Positions 38,146-48,377 of a stretch of DNA of 64,000 nt are shown here, piece after piece. The stretch covers positions 1-64,000 of the forward strand of contig JAGPMW010000009.1 in assembly GCA_018052705.1 (NCBI GenBank), given 5' to 3'. The stretch comes from Selenomonas sp. (lineage in GTDB: Bacteria > Bacillota > Negativicutes > Selenomonadales > Selenomonadaceae). A program made the translations under genes and the position numbers. Under the pieces are notes generated by a model. It was not told where the DNA came from, did not search any database, and worked only from the letters and a program-made list of their open reading frames with translations. Position 1 is the stretch's first letter, and each line of letters starts with the position of its first letter.

Positions 38146-39300
38146 ATGACGACGAATATTACCAGACATTCCACGATCCTGTTAAGCAGCGGACATCTTC
38201 TCAATGATTTCTACTGCAATTTTCTGCCGGTTCTGCTGCCGATCATCATGCCCCGGCTCGGCCTTTCCCTGACCCTTAGCGGCCTTATGGTCATGGTGAT
38301 GTCGATCACCAGTAATATGCTGCAGCCGGTCTTTGGCTATCTGCTAGACCGGCACAACATGAGCCGGCTGCTGATCCCGGTTATCCCGTTCGGTGCAATG
38401 TGCATCTGCGCGATTGGTTTTGTCACGACCAAGTCAATGCTCTTCCTGCTGGTTGCACTGACCGGATTATCGGTATCGACCTTCCACCCGCTCGGTTCGG
38501 CACTGCTTGCCAAGACTACTGCTGCCAATCAGCAGGGCAGCTCTGTATCCTACTATATTGCCGGTGGTAATATGGGGTATGCCTTTTCGCCAATTGTGCT
38601 GGTTGCATTTACAGCCCACTTTGATCTGACCGCACTGCCCTGGCTTATTCTGCCGAGTCTGTTGCTGGCATTCCTTTACTGGCGCTCCAACCTATCGTCA
38701 ATCAATACCTGCTCCGATTTGGTCGATGCCGCGCCAGTCCAGCTGCGTCAACAGCTACTCAATCCCGCCATCCTGCGCCTCAATCTGTCGATGGGGCTGC
38801 GCTGCTGGACGCATGTCTCCGTCTCTACTTTTCTGCCGCTGCTGCTTATTGGCGCTGGCTATTCCGCATTCCTGTCAGGCACGCTGTTGACCCTTTTCCT
38901 GATTGGCTGTACGATTGGCGGACTGATTGGCGGAGCTCTTGGTGACCGGTTCCGGCATAAGACAATCATCACTGCCGGTCTGATTCTGAGTTTCTTCCCC
39001 ACCTGTTATTTCTTCCTGCATCCGGGAACAGAGCCCCTCTCGCTGCTGGCACTTTTCCTCTCCGGCGCCTGTCTGCTGGCACCACAGCCCAGCTCTATCG
39101 TATGGGCGCAGCGCCTTATGCCAGCCAATACCGGCATGGCCTCTGGACTGATGATGGGCTTTTCCTTTGGCCTTGGCAGTATCGGCACCGCCATCACCGC
39201 GGCCGTCGCAGACCATATTGGTCTGACCACTGCTCTGCTGCTGACCTCGCTGCCGCTGCTGCTGGGTGCAGTTGTATCATTCCTGACCCCGGAAAAATGA
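38146..39300 (+). CDS. MFS transporter, fosmidomycin-resistance (Fsr) type
   Basis: This 384-residue protein with about 12 hydrophobic segments matches the Fsr branch of the major facilitator superfamily. The opening GHLLNDFYCNFLPVLLPI is the hallmark of that branch, as are STFHPLGSALLAKTT and YIAGGNMGYAFSPI. Fsr proteins export fosmidomycin in E. coli, but natural substrates are mostly unknown. A MarR-type regulator follows 25 bases later and probably controls it. A possible -10 (TATAAT, 38123-38128) lies 18 bases before the start, so the mRNA leader would be very short. Confidence 0.9.
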   Translation: MTTNITRHSTILLSSGHLLNDFYCNFLPVLLPIIMPRLGLSLTLSGLMVMVMSITSNMLQPVFGYLLDRHNMSRLLIPVIPFGAMCICAIGFVTTKSMLFLLVALTGLSVSTFHPLGSALLAKTTAANQQGSSVSYYIAGGNMGYAFSPIVLVAFTAHFDLTALPWLILPSLLLAFLYWRSNLSSINTCSDLVDAAPVQLRQQLLNPAILRLNLSMGLRCWTHVSVSTFLPLLLIGAGYSAFLSGTLLTLFLIGCTIGGLIGGALGDRFRHKTIITAGLILSFFPTCYFFLHPGTEPLSLLALFLSGACLLAPQPSSIVWAQRLMPANTGMASGLMMGFSFGLGSIGTAITAAVADHIGLTTALLLTSLPLLLGAVVSFLTPEK

Positions 39301-39325
39301 TCGTATAAAGGAGGAGCATCAACCT

Positions 39326-39748
39326 ATGGATTTCCGAACCTCAACCGGCATGTCAATCTGCCGGACCGCCCGCAAACTGCATCAGCATCTGGAGCACTGC
39401 TTCCAGCCCTACGATGTAACGCCCGGCCAGTGGTCACTGGTCCGGCAGCTCCAGGAAACCCCGGGCATCAGCCAGAAACAGCTGGCCGACCTGCTGGAAA
39501 AAGATCAGAACAATGTCAAAGCTCTCGTTGACCGGCTGGTTCGCAAAAATCTGGTTGAGCGCCGCCGCAGCCTTGAAGACCAGCGGGCTTTCGAGCTTTT
39601 CCTGACAGCCCACGGCCTTGCCTGCTTCGACCGGGTGGTCTCGGTGGACGATACCTTCATGGATTCTGTTCTGACCGGACTTTCACCAGCGGAAATCGAT
39701 ACCTTCACCCGTCTGCTGCGAAAAATCGAAAACAATGTCTCGGATTAA
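39326..39748 (+). CDS. MarR-family transcriptional regulator
   Basis: This 140-residue winged-helix protein has the MarR layout. The recognition helix region is SQKQLADLLEKDQNNVKALVDRLVRKNLVERRR (about 52-84), and the wing contains RRSLEDQRAFELFLT. MarR proteins usually repress a neighbouring exporter and are released by small aromatic or lipophilic ligands. Here the partner is likely the MFS pump in the same operon. A palindrome in the next promoter (39774-39785) is a possible second target. Confidence 0.9.
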   Translation: MDFRTSTGMSICRTARKLHQHLEHCFQPYDVTPGQWSLVRQLQETPGISQKQLADLLEKDQNNVKALVDRLVRKNLVERRRSLEDQRAFELFLTAHGLACFDRVVSVDDTFMDSVLTGLSPAEIDTFTRLLRKIENNVSD

Positions 39749-39763
39749 TTCCGGGATTTTTTC

Positions 39764-39792
39764 TTGCTGATAATACGTTAGCGTAGTATACT
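39764..39792 (+). promoter_or_regulatory. Promoter of the hydrolase gene with a central palindrome
   Basis: A -35 TTGCTG (39764-39769) and a -10 TATACT (39787-39792) are separated by 17 bases. The spacer holds the palindrome TACG-TTAG-CGTA (39774-39785), a good place for a repressor to block RNA polymerase. The adjacent MarR protein is an obvious candidate, by inference only. Confidence 0.6.
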
Positions 39793-39835
39793 TTGATCTG
39801 TAAATATGACTCGCTAATCACAAGGGGGATTAACT

Positions 39836-40820
39836 ATGAACAAGAAACGTTATCTGCTGCAGGCTGTGCTGCTGGGATCTATCCTGACGCTGGGCTCTGC
39901 ATCGGCTGCCATGACGGCAGAGGCTGCCACAGGTCCGGCCAAAGCAGAAAGCAAGGTTCTGAATGTTACACCGACAAAGACCGAGGTCAGCTATATCCCG
40001 GACATCGTCTACAGTCAGGTGCCGTCACGCGGTTTCCAGAATATATCCCTGCAAATGGATATTCTGCAGCCAAAGACAGAAGCAAAGAAGCCGGCGATTC
40101 TGTTCGTCACCGGCGGCGGCTTCATCAATGCCAACCGTGCCAACGGGCTGCAGCTGCGTGAGAAGCTGGCCGATGCCGGCTATGTGGTTGCCAGTATTAA
40201 TTACCGGGTAGCCCCGACAGCCACCTTCCCGCAGCCGCTGGAGGATGTGAAATCTGCGATCCGCTACCTCAAGGCTAATGCCGATAAATTTGGCATTGAT
40301 GCGCGCCGCGTCGGTATCGTCGGCGGCAGTGCAGGCGGCTATCTGTCAGCAATGGCGTACAAAGGCCTTTGATAAAGGTGACAATCTGAATTTTGATAGT
40401 ACGGTCCGCTGTGCAGTGGATCTCTACGGGATCTCCGATCCGACCAAAATCGGTGCAGATTTCCCGGCTGATGTCCAGAAAAAACATCAGTCTGCCGGCG
40501 CTACCGAGGCTCTCTGGGTCAATGGCAGCCCTGTTTTCGGTGGTAAGGATGGCGGCATTCTGGCCGACAAGGAAACGGCAGAGAAAGCCAACCCGATCCA
40601 CTATATCAGCAAATCATCGGCACCAATGCTGCTGATGCATGGCACAGCCGATACCGTGGTATCCCCGAGCCAGACCGATCTGCTCTATCAGGCCCTGCAG
40701 CAGAAGGGCATCGAGTCCGAGCGCTATGTGATCCCTCATGCACAGCACGGTGGCGTGTATTGGGTTCAGGACAATGTCATCGATGTCATCACGGCATTCT
40801 TCAATAAGCACCTGAAATAA
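39836..40820 (+). pseudogene. Secreted alpha/beta hydrolase, frameshifted
   Basis: Two overlapping frames make up one BD-FAE/esterase-like hydrolase of about 320 residues. The first (39836-40372) has a signal peptide (cleavage near AEA, 28-31), the GGG oxyanion segment (93-95) and the nucleophile Ser165 in GGSAGG. It then stops after MAYKGL. The second frame resumes with TKAFDKGDN and carries the catalytic Asp (HGTADTVVS) and His (HAQHGG). The break is at about 40355-40362, where some residues usually present between the two parts also seem to be missing. The gene is therefore probably inactive. Confidence 0.85.
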
Positions 40821-40832
40821 ATTTCCCCATAA

Positions 40833-40867
40833 AAAAGGCTTGCACCAATCGACGGTGCAAGCCTTTT
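40833..40867. terminator. Bidirectional terminator
   Basis: A 14-bp perfect stem AAAAGGCTTGCACC with its complement (40833-40846 and 40854-40867) has A runs on one side and T on the other. It can end both the hydrolase transcript and the sbcDC-addBA transcript, which converge here. Confidence 0.92.
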
Positions 40868-40875
40868 CTCATAAA

Positions 40876-43800
40876 TCATTCGTCTGATATTTCCATGGCA
40901 ACGGGTACTGCGACAGTCTCGCCGCTCTGCAGCAGATACAGGTACCGTTCGCCGACAGGACGCTGCAGAATAGCGCTGACCGCCTCGCTGTAGAGATCGA
41001 CCTGAATCTGATAGCGGCGCAGGGCCTTTTCAGGGCTGGGATTGCGGTCGGTCTTATAATCTACCAGAACCAGTGTACCAGCTTCATCCTCGAACAACAG
41101 GTCAATGACTCCCTGCGTGAATACCTGCTCATTCTCATCCTGAACCTCCGGATAGAAACGTTTCGCCATTAGCATCCGGCTGAACGGCAGCTCGCGCCAG
41201 ACCTGCCGGGCCTTGCGCAGCCGCTGACCAACAGCCGACTGGATAAAGGCCTGAATGCCTTTGATATAGACCACATCCCGCTGCCCTGGCTGCAGAATGC
41301 CACCGGCTTCCAGTGCCTCGACCTGCTGCTGAATCCCCGCATAGCTGATATCCGCATTCCAGTTAATATGCTGCATGACCGTATGCATGATGGTTCCGCG
41401 TTCACTGGCGGACAGGCGGCTGGTTTCCTCCTGCAAGAACCGCGGCTGCGGCCAATCCTGTAGTTCCTGCTCAACCGGACTGTCTGCTGCCATGACCAGC
41501 ATCTGCTCCGAGGGCGCCGTCAGCTCCGCTGACTCAAAGGCCGCAAAACGATGCTTGATTTCTGTGACCGTGAGCTTGGCCGGTACATGATCCAGTCCGC
41601 GCAGATCATACCGCCAGTTCAGGCAGTGCTCAACCTGCGTCTGGGCATCCGTCGACGGCATCGGCTGCAATGCCTCAACTGCCTGCAGCAGGGCATCGGC
41701 CTGATCCTCTTCCTGCGATTGCTGCCGGACTTCCTGATCCGTCAGGATATGGATTGCAAAGTGCGCATCGGGCTCAATATCCAGCCATTCCTGATGCTCC
41801 TGTGCCGTCTCCTGTCCGGCCGGACTGGCATCGGCTGCCAGTTCCCGCAGCGCCTGACCATCCGCATGACGAGCCAGTGCCGGAGCCACCCAGTCAAGAT
41901 AGCTGCCCGCCTGCCGGATCTGTGCGTCAGGCAGCTGCGGCTCCACGCTGCCCACATACTTGCACCAGCCCTGGGCTTTCTTTGCCGCTTTATCCGCAGC
42001 GATCACCCCAGTCAGGATCAGCTTCTCGCGGGCACGGGTCATTGCCACATAAAGCACCCGCATCTCTTCGGCTTTGGACTCCTCAATGATACGCGACGAG
42101 ATCGTCTGCCAGGGCAGGGTCGTATAGATCTGCCGTCCGACGGTTGAACGCTCAACCAGTTTGGGTCCAATGCCCAGCTGCTGATGAAGCAGAAAGGTTC
42201 CCTTCGCATCTCTGGTATTGAAACCCTTGGCAGTATCTGCCACGATGACAACCGGAAACTCCAGCCCCTTGCTCTTGTGGATGCTCATGATCCGTACAAC
42301 ATCCTCACTCGCGCCAAGCGTACGCGCAACTGAAAGATCCGTATCACGTTTCCTCAGATCCTCGATGAACCGCAGGAAGCGGAAGAGTCCCCGATAATTT
42401 GTACGCTCATAGTCAGCAGCACGGTCGGCCAGCATACGCAGATTGGCCTGCCGCAGCAGGCCTCCCTTGAGGCTGCCAACATAATCATAGTAGCCCGTAT
42501 CTCGATAAAGGGTCCAGATGAGTTCCGGTACGCTGTGGCTCACCGCATAGCTGCGCCATCCCGCGAGCTCCTGCTGAAATGCCGCCGTACGACCAGCCAG
42601 ATCGACCGACAGCTTTGTATCGGCCGAGAAGCTGGCCAGCAGGCCGTCATAGAGATCTCCATCCTCAGCCGACAAGCGTATCCCGACCAGTTCCTCCATC
42701 GAAAAACCGCCAATTGGCGAGGCCAGGACGGCTGCCAGCGGGATGTCCTGATGGACATTGTCGATAACAGACAGCAGCGCCAGTACAAGCCGCACCTCTG
42801 CTGCCTCAAAATAGCCTCCGTCCACATCGGCATAGGCCGGAATGCTGTTCTTCCGCAGCGTTTCCAGCAGGGTATTTGCCTTGCCGCGGACCGCACGCAG
42901 CAGCACGGCGATATCGCGGTACTGGATAGGCCGGTAAGCACCATGCTCCCCGCGGTCCTTATCGAATACAACCGGCTGACTGGCCATAAGCTCCTGAATG
43001 CGGTCTGCAATATGCTGTGCCTCGAGCCCAAAGCCCTCCAGCTCATCAGCTGCGGTCTCCGTCTCATCATCATCTGCTGCTTCTGTATCCACAGAATTGC
43101 CGGCATCAGTATGCCCGCGCAGGACAAGATCCAGTTCCATCGGCCCCTTGAGCGTATGCGCCGGATCGGGATATTCTTCATACGGCATTCCCGGATAGAG
43201 CTTGCTGCGCTCATCGTACTCAATCTCGACGGCTTCGCGAGTCATGACCTGATCAAAAACATAGTTGATCGGTGCGAGCACTTCAGCCCGGCTCCGGAAG
43301 TTTTCCTTCATGGTGATGAGCTGATCCAGATCATCTTTGCCCGGATGAAGCGGATAGGTATCATACTTTGCCTGAAAAAGATAGGGATCTGCCAACCGGA
43401 AACGATAGATGCTCTGCTTGACATCACCAACCGTAAAGCGGTTGTTCTCGCGGGCAATCAGACTCAGAATAGCCTCCTGAACGCCATTGGTATCCTGATA
43501 CTCATCAACCATAATGGTTGCCAGCTGCTCTCTCAATGCCAGCGCCGCATCAGTCGGCACATACACCGGTGGTGTCTGCTGCAGCCCGTCCGGATCGGCG
43601 CAAAGAATCTCCAGCGCATAGTGCTCCAGATCATTGAAATCGAGGATATTGCGTTCTTTCTTGGCCGCCTGCAGTGCCTCAATAAACTGGATCGTCAGCT
43701 GTGCATAGGCCCGCACAATCTGTCCGCAACGGCTGATGTGCTCGAGGATCTCCGCCTCGCTCTCACGCAGGTATTTATCCGAGAACTCGGCCTTGAAGGC

Positions 43801-44793
43801 CTTCTTGACCTGATTTCGCTGGGCATCAAACGCCTCGCGTATGGACGGATAGTCGTCTTTAAGCGTCTTATAATCCTTGCCCCGCAAGGCTTTCCATTTC
43901 ATCGCTGCCGCCTGAGCGATCAGCTGATCCCAGCCGCCGGCAAGAGGCTGCGCCTCGTAGTGCCGAAGACTGCGGCGGATTGCTTCGAGCTGTTCGAGAT
44001 CCTCCTGTACTACAGCCACATATGGCTCCCAGCACTGCTGAAGATCCGCTGGGTCGGTATCATGTACCAGCAGGCAGATTTCATCATAGGCGCGGATCAC
44101 CATATCGAGGGTGCGGCTCACAGCAGGCAGTGCCGCCTGCATCCATTTGCTGTCGCCAAGACTCTCCACGGCCTCATACTCGGCCTGCTGCCGCTGCAGC
44201 CACGCAACAGGGAATGGCTGACTCTGGCAGAACTGGTAGAGCTGCAGCACCGCCTCATAGATGGCCTCATCGCCATGATCGCTGCCATAGTCGTCCGTAA
44301 ACGAAATAAACGACTCCCAGTCCGGCAGTTCTTCCGCCCGTTCCGGCCGCTCATACTGCTGCTCCAGCAATGTCTCCAGCGTATCCCGTTTGAGCAGCAC
44401 CATCTCCTGCTCCCCAGCCAGACGAAATTGCGGGTCAACGTCAATAGCTTCAATATGCTGCCGGATGACCTTCTGGCAAAACGAATGGAACGTACAGATA
44501 TTGGCACCAGTCAGCAGCACGACCTGCCGTTCCAGCCGGTCAGCCAGCTTCACGTCATCCACCTGCCGGAGCGTTGCCTGCAGGGCTGTCTCGATTCGCT
44601 CCCGCATCTCTGCAGCCGCAGCATTCGTAAAGGTCACGACCAGCATCGCATCGACATCAAATTCTCCATCAATCAGCTGCCTGATGATGCGGTCAACCAG
44701 CACGCGGGTCTTGCCGGAACCAGCTGCTGCTGCGACCAGAATATTCTTTCCCCGTGCGTCAATCGCTTTTTGTTGATCCTGGGTATATGGCAT
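40876..44793 (-). CDS. addA: AddA, helicase-nuclease subunit
   Basis: AddA (1305 residues) is the UvrD-type helicase and nuclease of the AddAB complex, which resects double-strand breaks for RecA. Walker A is AAAGSGKT (22-29). Other helicase motifs include MVDEYQDTN and MRVLYVAMTRAREKL. The C-terminal RecB-type nuclease motif is LVDYKTDRNPS. The frame is open to 45105, but the start is the ATG at 44793 (MPYTQDQQKAIDARG), preceded by AAGGAGG. The start lies 35 bases inside the end of addB. Confidence 0.96.
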   Translation of the reverse strand: MPYTQDQQKAIDARGKNILVAAAAGSGKTRVLVDRIIRQLIDGEFDVDAMLVVTFTNAAAAEMRERIETALQATLRQVDDVKLADRLERQVVLLTGANICTFHSFCQKVIRQHIEAIDVDPQFRLAGEQEMVLLKRDTLETLLEQQYERPERAEELPDWESFISFTDDYGSDHGDEAIYEAVLQLYQFCQSQPFPVAWLQRQQAEYEAVESLGDSKWMQAALPAVSRTLDMVIRAYDEICLLVHDTDPADLQQCWEPYVAVVQEDLEQLEAIRRSLRHYEAQPLAGGWDQLIAQAAAMKWKALRGKDYKTLKDDYPSIREAFDAQRNQVKKAFKAEFSDKYLRESEAEILEHISRCGQIVRAYAQLTIQFIEALQAAKKERNILDFNDLEHYALEILCADPDGLQQTPPVYVPTDAALALREQLATIMVDEYQDTNGVQEAILSLIARENNRFTVGDVKQSIYRFRLADPYLFQAKYDTYPLHPGKDDLDQLITMKENFRSRAEVLAPINYVFDQVMTREAVEIEYDERSKLYPGMPYEEYPDPAHTLKGPMELDLVLRGHTDAGNSVDTEAADDDETETAADELEGFGLEAQHIADRIQELMASQPVVFDKDRGEHGAYRPIQYRDIAVLLRAVRGKANTLLETLRKNSIPAYADVDGGYFEAAEVRLVLALLSVIDNVHQDIPLAAVLASPIGGFSMEELVGIRLSAEDGDLYDGLLASFSADTKLSVDLAGRTAAFQQELAGWRSYAVSHSVPELIWTLYRDTGYYDYVGSLKGGLLRQANLRMLADRAADYERTNYRGLFRFLRFIEDLRKRDTDLSVARTLGASEDVVRIMSIHKSKGLEFPVVIVADTAKGFNTRDAKGTFLLHQQLGIGPKLVERSTVGRQIYTTLPWQTISSRIIEESKAEEMRVLYVAMTRAREKLILTGVIAADKAAKKAQGWCKYVGSVEPQLPDAQIRQAGSYLDWVAPALARHADGQALRELAADASPAGQETAQEHQEWLDIEPDAHFAIHILTDQEVRQQSQEEDQADALLQAVEALQPMPSTDAQTQVEHCLNWRYDLRGLDHVPAKLTVTEIKHRFAAFESAELTAPSEQMLVMAADSPVEQELQDWPQPRFLQEETSRLSASERGTIMHTVMQHINWNADISYAGIQQQVEALEAGGILQPGQRDVVYIKGIQAFIQSAVGQRLRKARQVWRELPFSRMLMAKRFYPEVQDENEQVFTQGVIDLLFEDEAGTLVLVDYKTDRNPSPEKALRRYQIQVDLYSEAVSAILQRPVGERYLYLLQSGETVAVPVAMEISDE

Positions 44794-47700
44794 GAAATAA
44801 TTCCTCCTTGCCCGTACACTGGGCCATCTGGCGTTCCATGAACTCTTCATCGAAAGCCCCGATATCGCGGTACTCATAGCCCGGTATCTCCGGGTCAAAA
44901 CCGCAGACATCCTGATAGGCACAATATGTGCAGGCATTACGGTCTTTCTTATCACGCTGCCGATACGGACTGACCCGGATATCTCCGCTAAGGATATCGC
45001 GGCCGGTATCGCGAAGGATATAATCCACATAGGACAGCAGCAACTCGAATTCTTCTTTGGTCCGCACATAGTGGTTCTTCTTCGTATTGGCATCGAACTC
45101 ACCATCCTGCTTCACCGATGGCTTGATGTAATTCAGTCCCGCATCAATCTGCCGGATGACATCCATATCGGCCAGCACCCAGCCCGGCATACAGAGTTTC
45201 GCATCGACCTTCTTCTGCAGCTCCTCCTGACTGAGCTTCTGCCCGGATGTGATCAGCGGATTCTGAAGGAAGGCATAGAGCATGCCGGCAGGCAGCCTGT
45301 CCTCTCCCTGCTGGGCCAGCAGCTGCTGCGCCACCAGCACATAGACCAGCAGCTGCAGCTTGAGCCCATAGTAGACCTCAAAGAGGTTGATGGCAGCCTG
45401 TCCGGTCTTGTAGTCGATAATAAGGAAATACGGACTATCCGGCTGGATATCGAGCCGGTCAATCTGCCCCTTGAAAGACAGGCTGTATCCGTCACCAAGC
45501 GGCAAGGGCGTCAACTGAACGGCATCGTCCGCATGACCGAATGATTCCTCGAAATATGCCGGCTGGAACTCCGACAGAGCCGCCCAGGCCGACAGATGCC
45601 CGACAGCCTGCTCAGCAGTCTGCCTGATGCGGCGCTTGAATTGCCGGTAGTCTGCCCGGCTCAGCAGGATCTCACTCTGAAGCCTTGGTGCCAGCGTATC
45701 GACAAGCTCCTGACAAATAACCGGACGCTGCTCTGCGGGGACTTCCTGCCAGCGGCCCTGATAATCCTGCCGTACCCGCTCGCCGTATTCCTTCAGCACA
45801 GCATGCAGCAGCTGTCCCAGATCCATACTGCGGAACTGATACATCCGACGCTCCTGCAGTTTGAGTCCATAGCTGGCAAAATGCGCAAACGGACACTGCC
45901 GGAACTTCTCGAACTGGGTCACGCTGCCACGCAGGCTTTTCCCCCGCAGATAGATGGCCCGAGCCAGCTCCGGCGGCAGCTGCTCCTCACCTGCCCGGGC
46001 AAACAATCCCGAAAGCGCGAGCTGCAAGGGGCGTCTCAATTCTTCCTGCTGCAAGGCCCAGTTATAAACATCCTGCCAGAACGGTTCCATCTGCTGCAGC
46101 TCCTTCTGTCCCCGCAGCGCATTAGCCAGTCCTGAAAGTGCAGGGCGGACAGCAGAGAGCTGCAGGGCATCCTGCCGGCCAAGGGTTGCCAGCGGTATTG
46201 ACAAGAAACTCTGTTCCTGTACACCGGCAAAATCGACCAACAGACGACGTACCAGCGGCGAAGGCTGCAAGCCGCTGCCCTCGCTGTCGGCCAGAGCATA
46301 GGACACCCATAGATACTCGCTGGCTTCGTTGAAGCCGCGATAAAGCAGGAATTTCTCCCCGAAACTTCGTTCCTGCCCCCCACGCGATATGGTCCGGGCA
46401 GGACTGCCGCTATCAGCGACAGCCTTCAGCGCCTGATCCAGATGCAGACGGTCTGCATCCGTCAGCAGTCCCTGCTCGACCGACCGCCGTGGCATGATGC
46501 CCGCATTGGCACCCAGGATATAGATAGCCCGCGTATTGTCGAGGCTGTTCTGATCAAAGGAAGCAATGGTCACATAGTCAAGCCCCGGCGGAATCAGCGA
46601 GATCTGCAGGGCATCAAGTCCATCGGACAGCACAGCCGTAAAATCAGTCAGCGTCATCGCTTCTTCCCCACTGATCTCGACCAGCTGATCAAAGAGCCCC
46701 ATCGTATCGGCCCATATCTGCCGGTGCTCTGCGGCATCAGCCAGACGTCCATCCGCCTCAGCCAGTTTCGTCCAGTCAGAAAGGTGCGCGGGAACCTCGA
46801 GCCGCACCAGCAGCTCATAGAGCGCCGTCGTCAGTTCACGCACATTTTGAGCGGCATGAACAGCCGTGTCCAGCTCGGCCAGTGACTCCATCGCCTGACG
46901 GCGCAGGCCGTCAATACGGGCCAGTGACTGCTGCGCTTCGTCGTCTGTCTGGTCTCCGTCCTCATCGAGGGAATACCGGCGGTGCCAGCTCCAGTCCTCC
47001 GGCTGGGTCCAGCGCCCCCGGCCCCGGATACCAAATTCAAGTACATAGTTCTCGAGCTTATCCACATCATCCCGCACCAACGGAAAAAAGCCGGTCCGCA
47101 GGCAGCGGAACACCGTCTCATACTGCCAGTTTCTCGCAACCACTTCAAGTGCCGAACGCATGAGTTCAGCCAGCGGATGATGAACGCTCGGACGTTTCCC
47201 ATCCACAAAGAACGGAATTCCATAGTCCTGCAGAACCAGCCGAATGATATCCTCATAGGCATCCCCGTCGCGAATGAGCAGTCCGATTTCCCGATAGCGG
47301 TACCGTTTCTCACGCACAAGACGCAGGATATCCGCGGCAACGGTCTCCACCTCAACACGACGATTCGCCGCCTCGACAATTCTGAGCCCATCGAGCGCCA
47401 CCGCGGGAACCGGACCGAGCCGGAACAACTGCTGCTCGAGCTGCTGCAGCACCGGGCGGGCTGCTGCCCGCCAGTGTTCCTGTAATAATGTCACGGGGTA
47501 TCCAAACAATGACCGCGGCGCTCCGCCCTCCAGCTCCTGACACAGACGGCAGATGCTCTCCATTGTCTGGTAGGAACGGTGGAACAGCCCTGTTTCCTGC
47601 AGGTTCTCTGGCAGCTGCAGGTCGACCGTCTCTCCCTGACATTTGATTCCTGCCATAGGCAGGCTGATATGAACAGCGGCAGCCGTCTGCAGCAGGGAGG

Positions 47701-48367
47701 CCAGCACCTCCATCTCCTGTGGATTGAAGAACAGGAAGCCATCCAGCCAGACCTCGGCCCCCTGCAGCAGAGCAGCTGCAGGAATTTTTTGGGCCAGCAA
47801 AGTCATCATATCCTCAGCATCGTTGGCCCGGCCAGCCATCGCCGCTGCGAACTCATCGGTCAGCTGCGACAGCTCGTTCACCTTGCCAGCCAGACGGCTG
47901 CTGCCCTCCGGCATACATCCGGCCGCCTGACGCAGCACATCTGTCGTAAGCTGATAGCTCTTCATCTCCTGAATAGCTTCTGACAAGCTCTGCGTGAAGC
48001 CACGCTGACGGGCAGAGCGCGCAAAGACACTCAGGTCCCTGGCCTGCTGATGGTGTACCAGCAGCTTGCGCAGCAACAGCCGGCGCCCGACTTCGCTGAT
48101 GCGCGGAATATCGGCCCCGCCGGTTTCCAGCAGAACCTGCCGCGCAAACCGCCGAAATCCGAACACATAGGCCCGGAAAAATCCCTGTCCCCGCCCCTGC
48201 AGAGCTGCCAGCTCGCGTTCGACCTTGTAGGTCATATGTTCTGGCAGCAGCAGGATCAAAGCCGGTCCCAGCGGTTCCTGTTCCATTTTCGCTTTCATGG
48301 CCGCCAGACAGGCACGTGTCTTGCCGGTCCCGGACCGCCCAATGATAAAATCCAGTTTTGCTGTCAT
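44759..48367 (-). CDS. addB: AddB, helicase-like nuclease subunit
   Basis: AddB (1202 residues) is the partner of AddA. It carries the second nuclease and an inactivated helicase fold that recognises Chi. Walker A is GRSGTGKT (10-17). The C-terminal nuclease has LIIDYKTGQAA. The 4Fe-4S cluster ligands are the Cys in FRQCPFAH and the trio C1146, C1149, C1155 in CTYCAYQDVC. It starts 10 bases after sbcC ends and overlaps addA, so the genes form one operon. Confidence 0.95.
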   Translation of the reverse strand: MTAKLDFIIGRSGTGKTRACLAAMKAKMEQEPLGPALILLLPEHMTYKVERELAALQGRGQGFFRAYVFGFRRFARQVLLETGGADIPRISEVGRRLLLRKLLVHHQQARDLSVFARSARQRGFTQSLSEAIQEMKSYQLTTDVLRQAAGCMPEGSSRLAGKVNELSQLTDEFAAAMAGRANDAEDMMTLLAQKIPAAALLQGAEVWLDGFLFFNPQEMEVLASLLQTAAAVHISLPMAGIKCQGETVDLQLPENLQETGLFHRSYQTMESICRLCQELEGGAPRSLFGYPVTLLQEHWRAAARPVLQQLEQQLFRLGPVPAVALDGLRIVEAANRRVEVETVAADILRLVREKRYRYREIGLLIRDGDAYEDIIRLVLQDYGIPFFVDGKRPSVHHPLAELMRSALEVVARNWQYETVFRCLRTGFFPLVRDDVDKLENYVLEFGIRGRGRWTQPEDWSWHRRYSLDEDGDQTDDEAQQSLARIDGLRRQAMESLAELDTAVHAAQNVRELTTALYELLVRLEVPAHLSDWTKLAEADGRLADAAEHRQIWADTMGLFDQLVEISGEEAMTLTDFTAVLSDGLDALQISLIPPGLDYVTIASFDQNSLDNTRAIYILGANAGIMPRRSVEQGLLTDADRLHLDQALKAVADSGSPARTISRGGQERSFGEKFLLYRGFNEASEYLWVSYALADSEGSGLQPSPLVRRLLVDFAGVQEQSFLSIPLATLGRQDALQLSAVRPALSGLANALRGQKELQQMEPFWQDVYNWALQQEELRRPLQLALSGLFARAGEEQLPPELARAIYLRGKSLRGSVTQFEKFRQCPFAHFASYGLKLQERRMYQFRSMDLGQLLHAVLKEYGERVRQDYQGRWQEVPAEQRPVICQELVDTLAPRLQSEILLSRADYRQFKRRIRQTAEQAVGHLSAWAALSEFQPAYFEESFGHADDAVQLTPLPLGDGYSLSFKGQIDRLDIQPDSPYFLIIDYKTGQAAINLFEVYYGLKLQLLVYVLVAQQLLAQQGEDRLPAGMLYAFLQNPLITSGQKLSQEELQKKVDAKLCMPGWVLADMDVIRQIDAGLNYIKPSVKQDGEFDANTKKNHYVRTKEEFELLLSYVDYILRDTGRDILSGDIRVSPYRQRDKKDRNACTYCAYQDVCGFDPEIPGYEYRDIGAFDEEFMERQMAQCTGKEELFHAIYPGSTKSD

Positions 48368-48377
48368 TTCGTTCCTC

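Noticed and set aside
42535..44841. Plus-strand frame of 768 codons opposite addA
   Set aside because: Antisense shadow of a strongly supported gene; composition is not protein-like.
44794..45105. 104-residue N-terminal extension of AddA
   Set aside because: It lies inside addB in another frame; AddA starts at 44793 with a perfect ribosome site and the family N-terminus.
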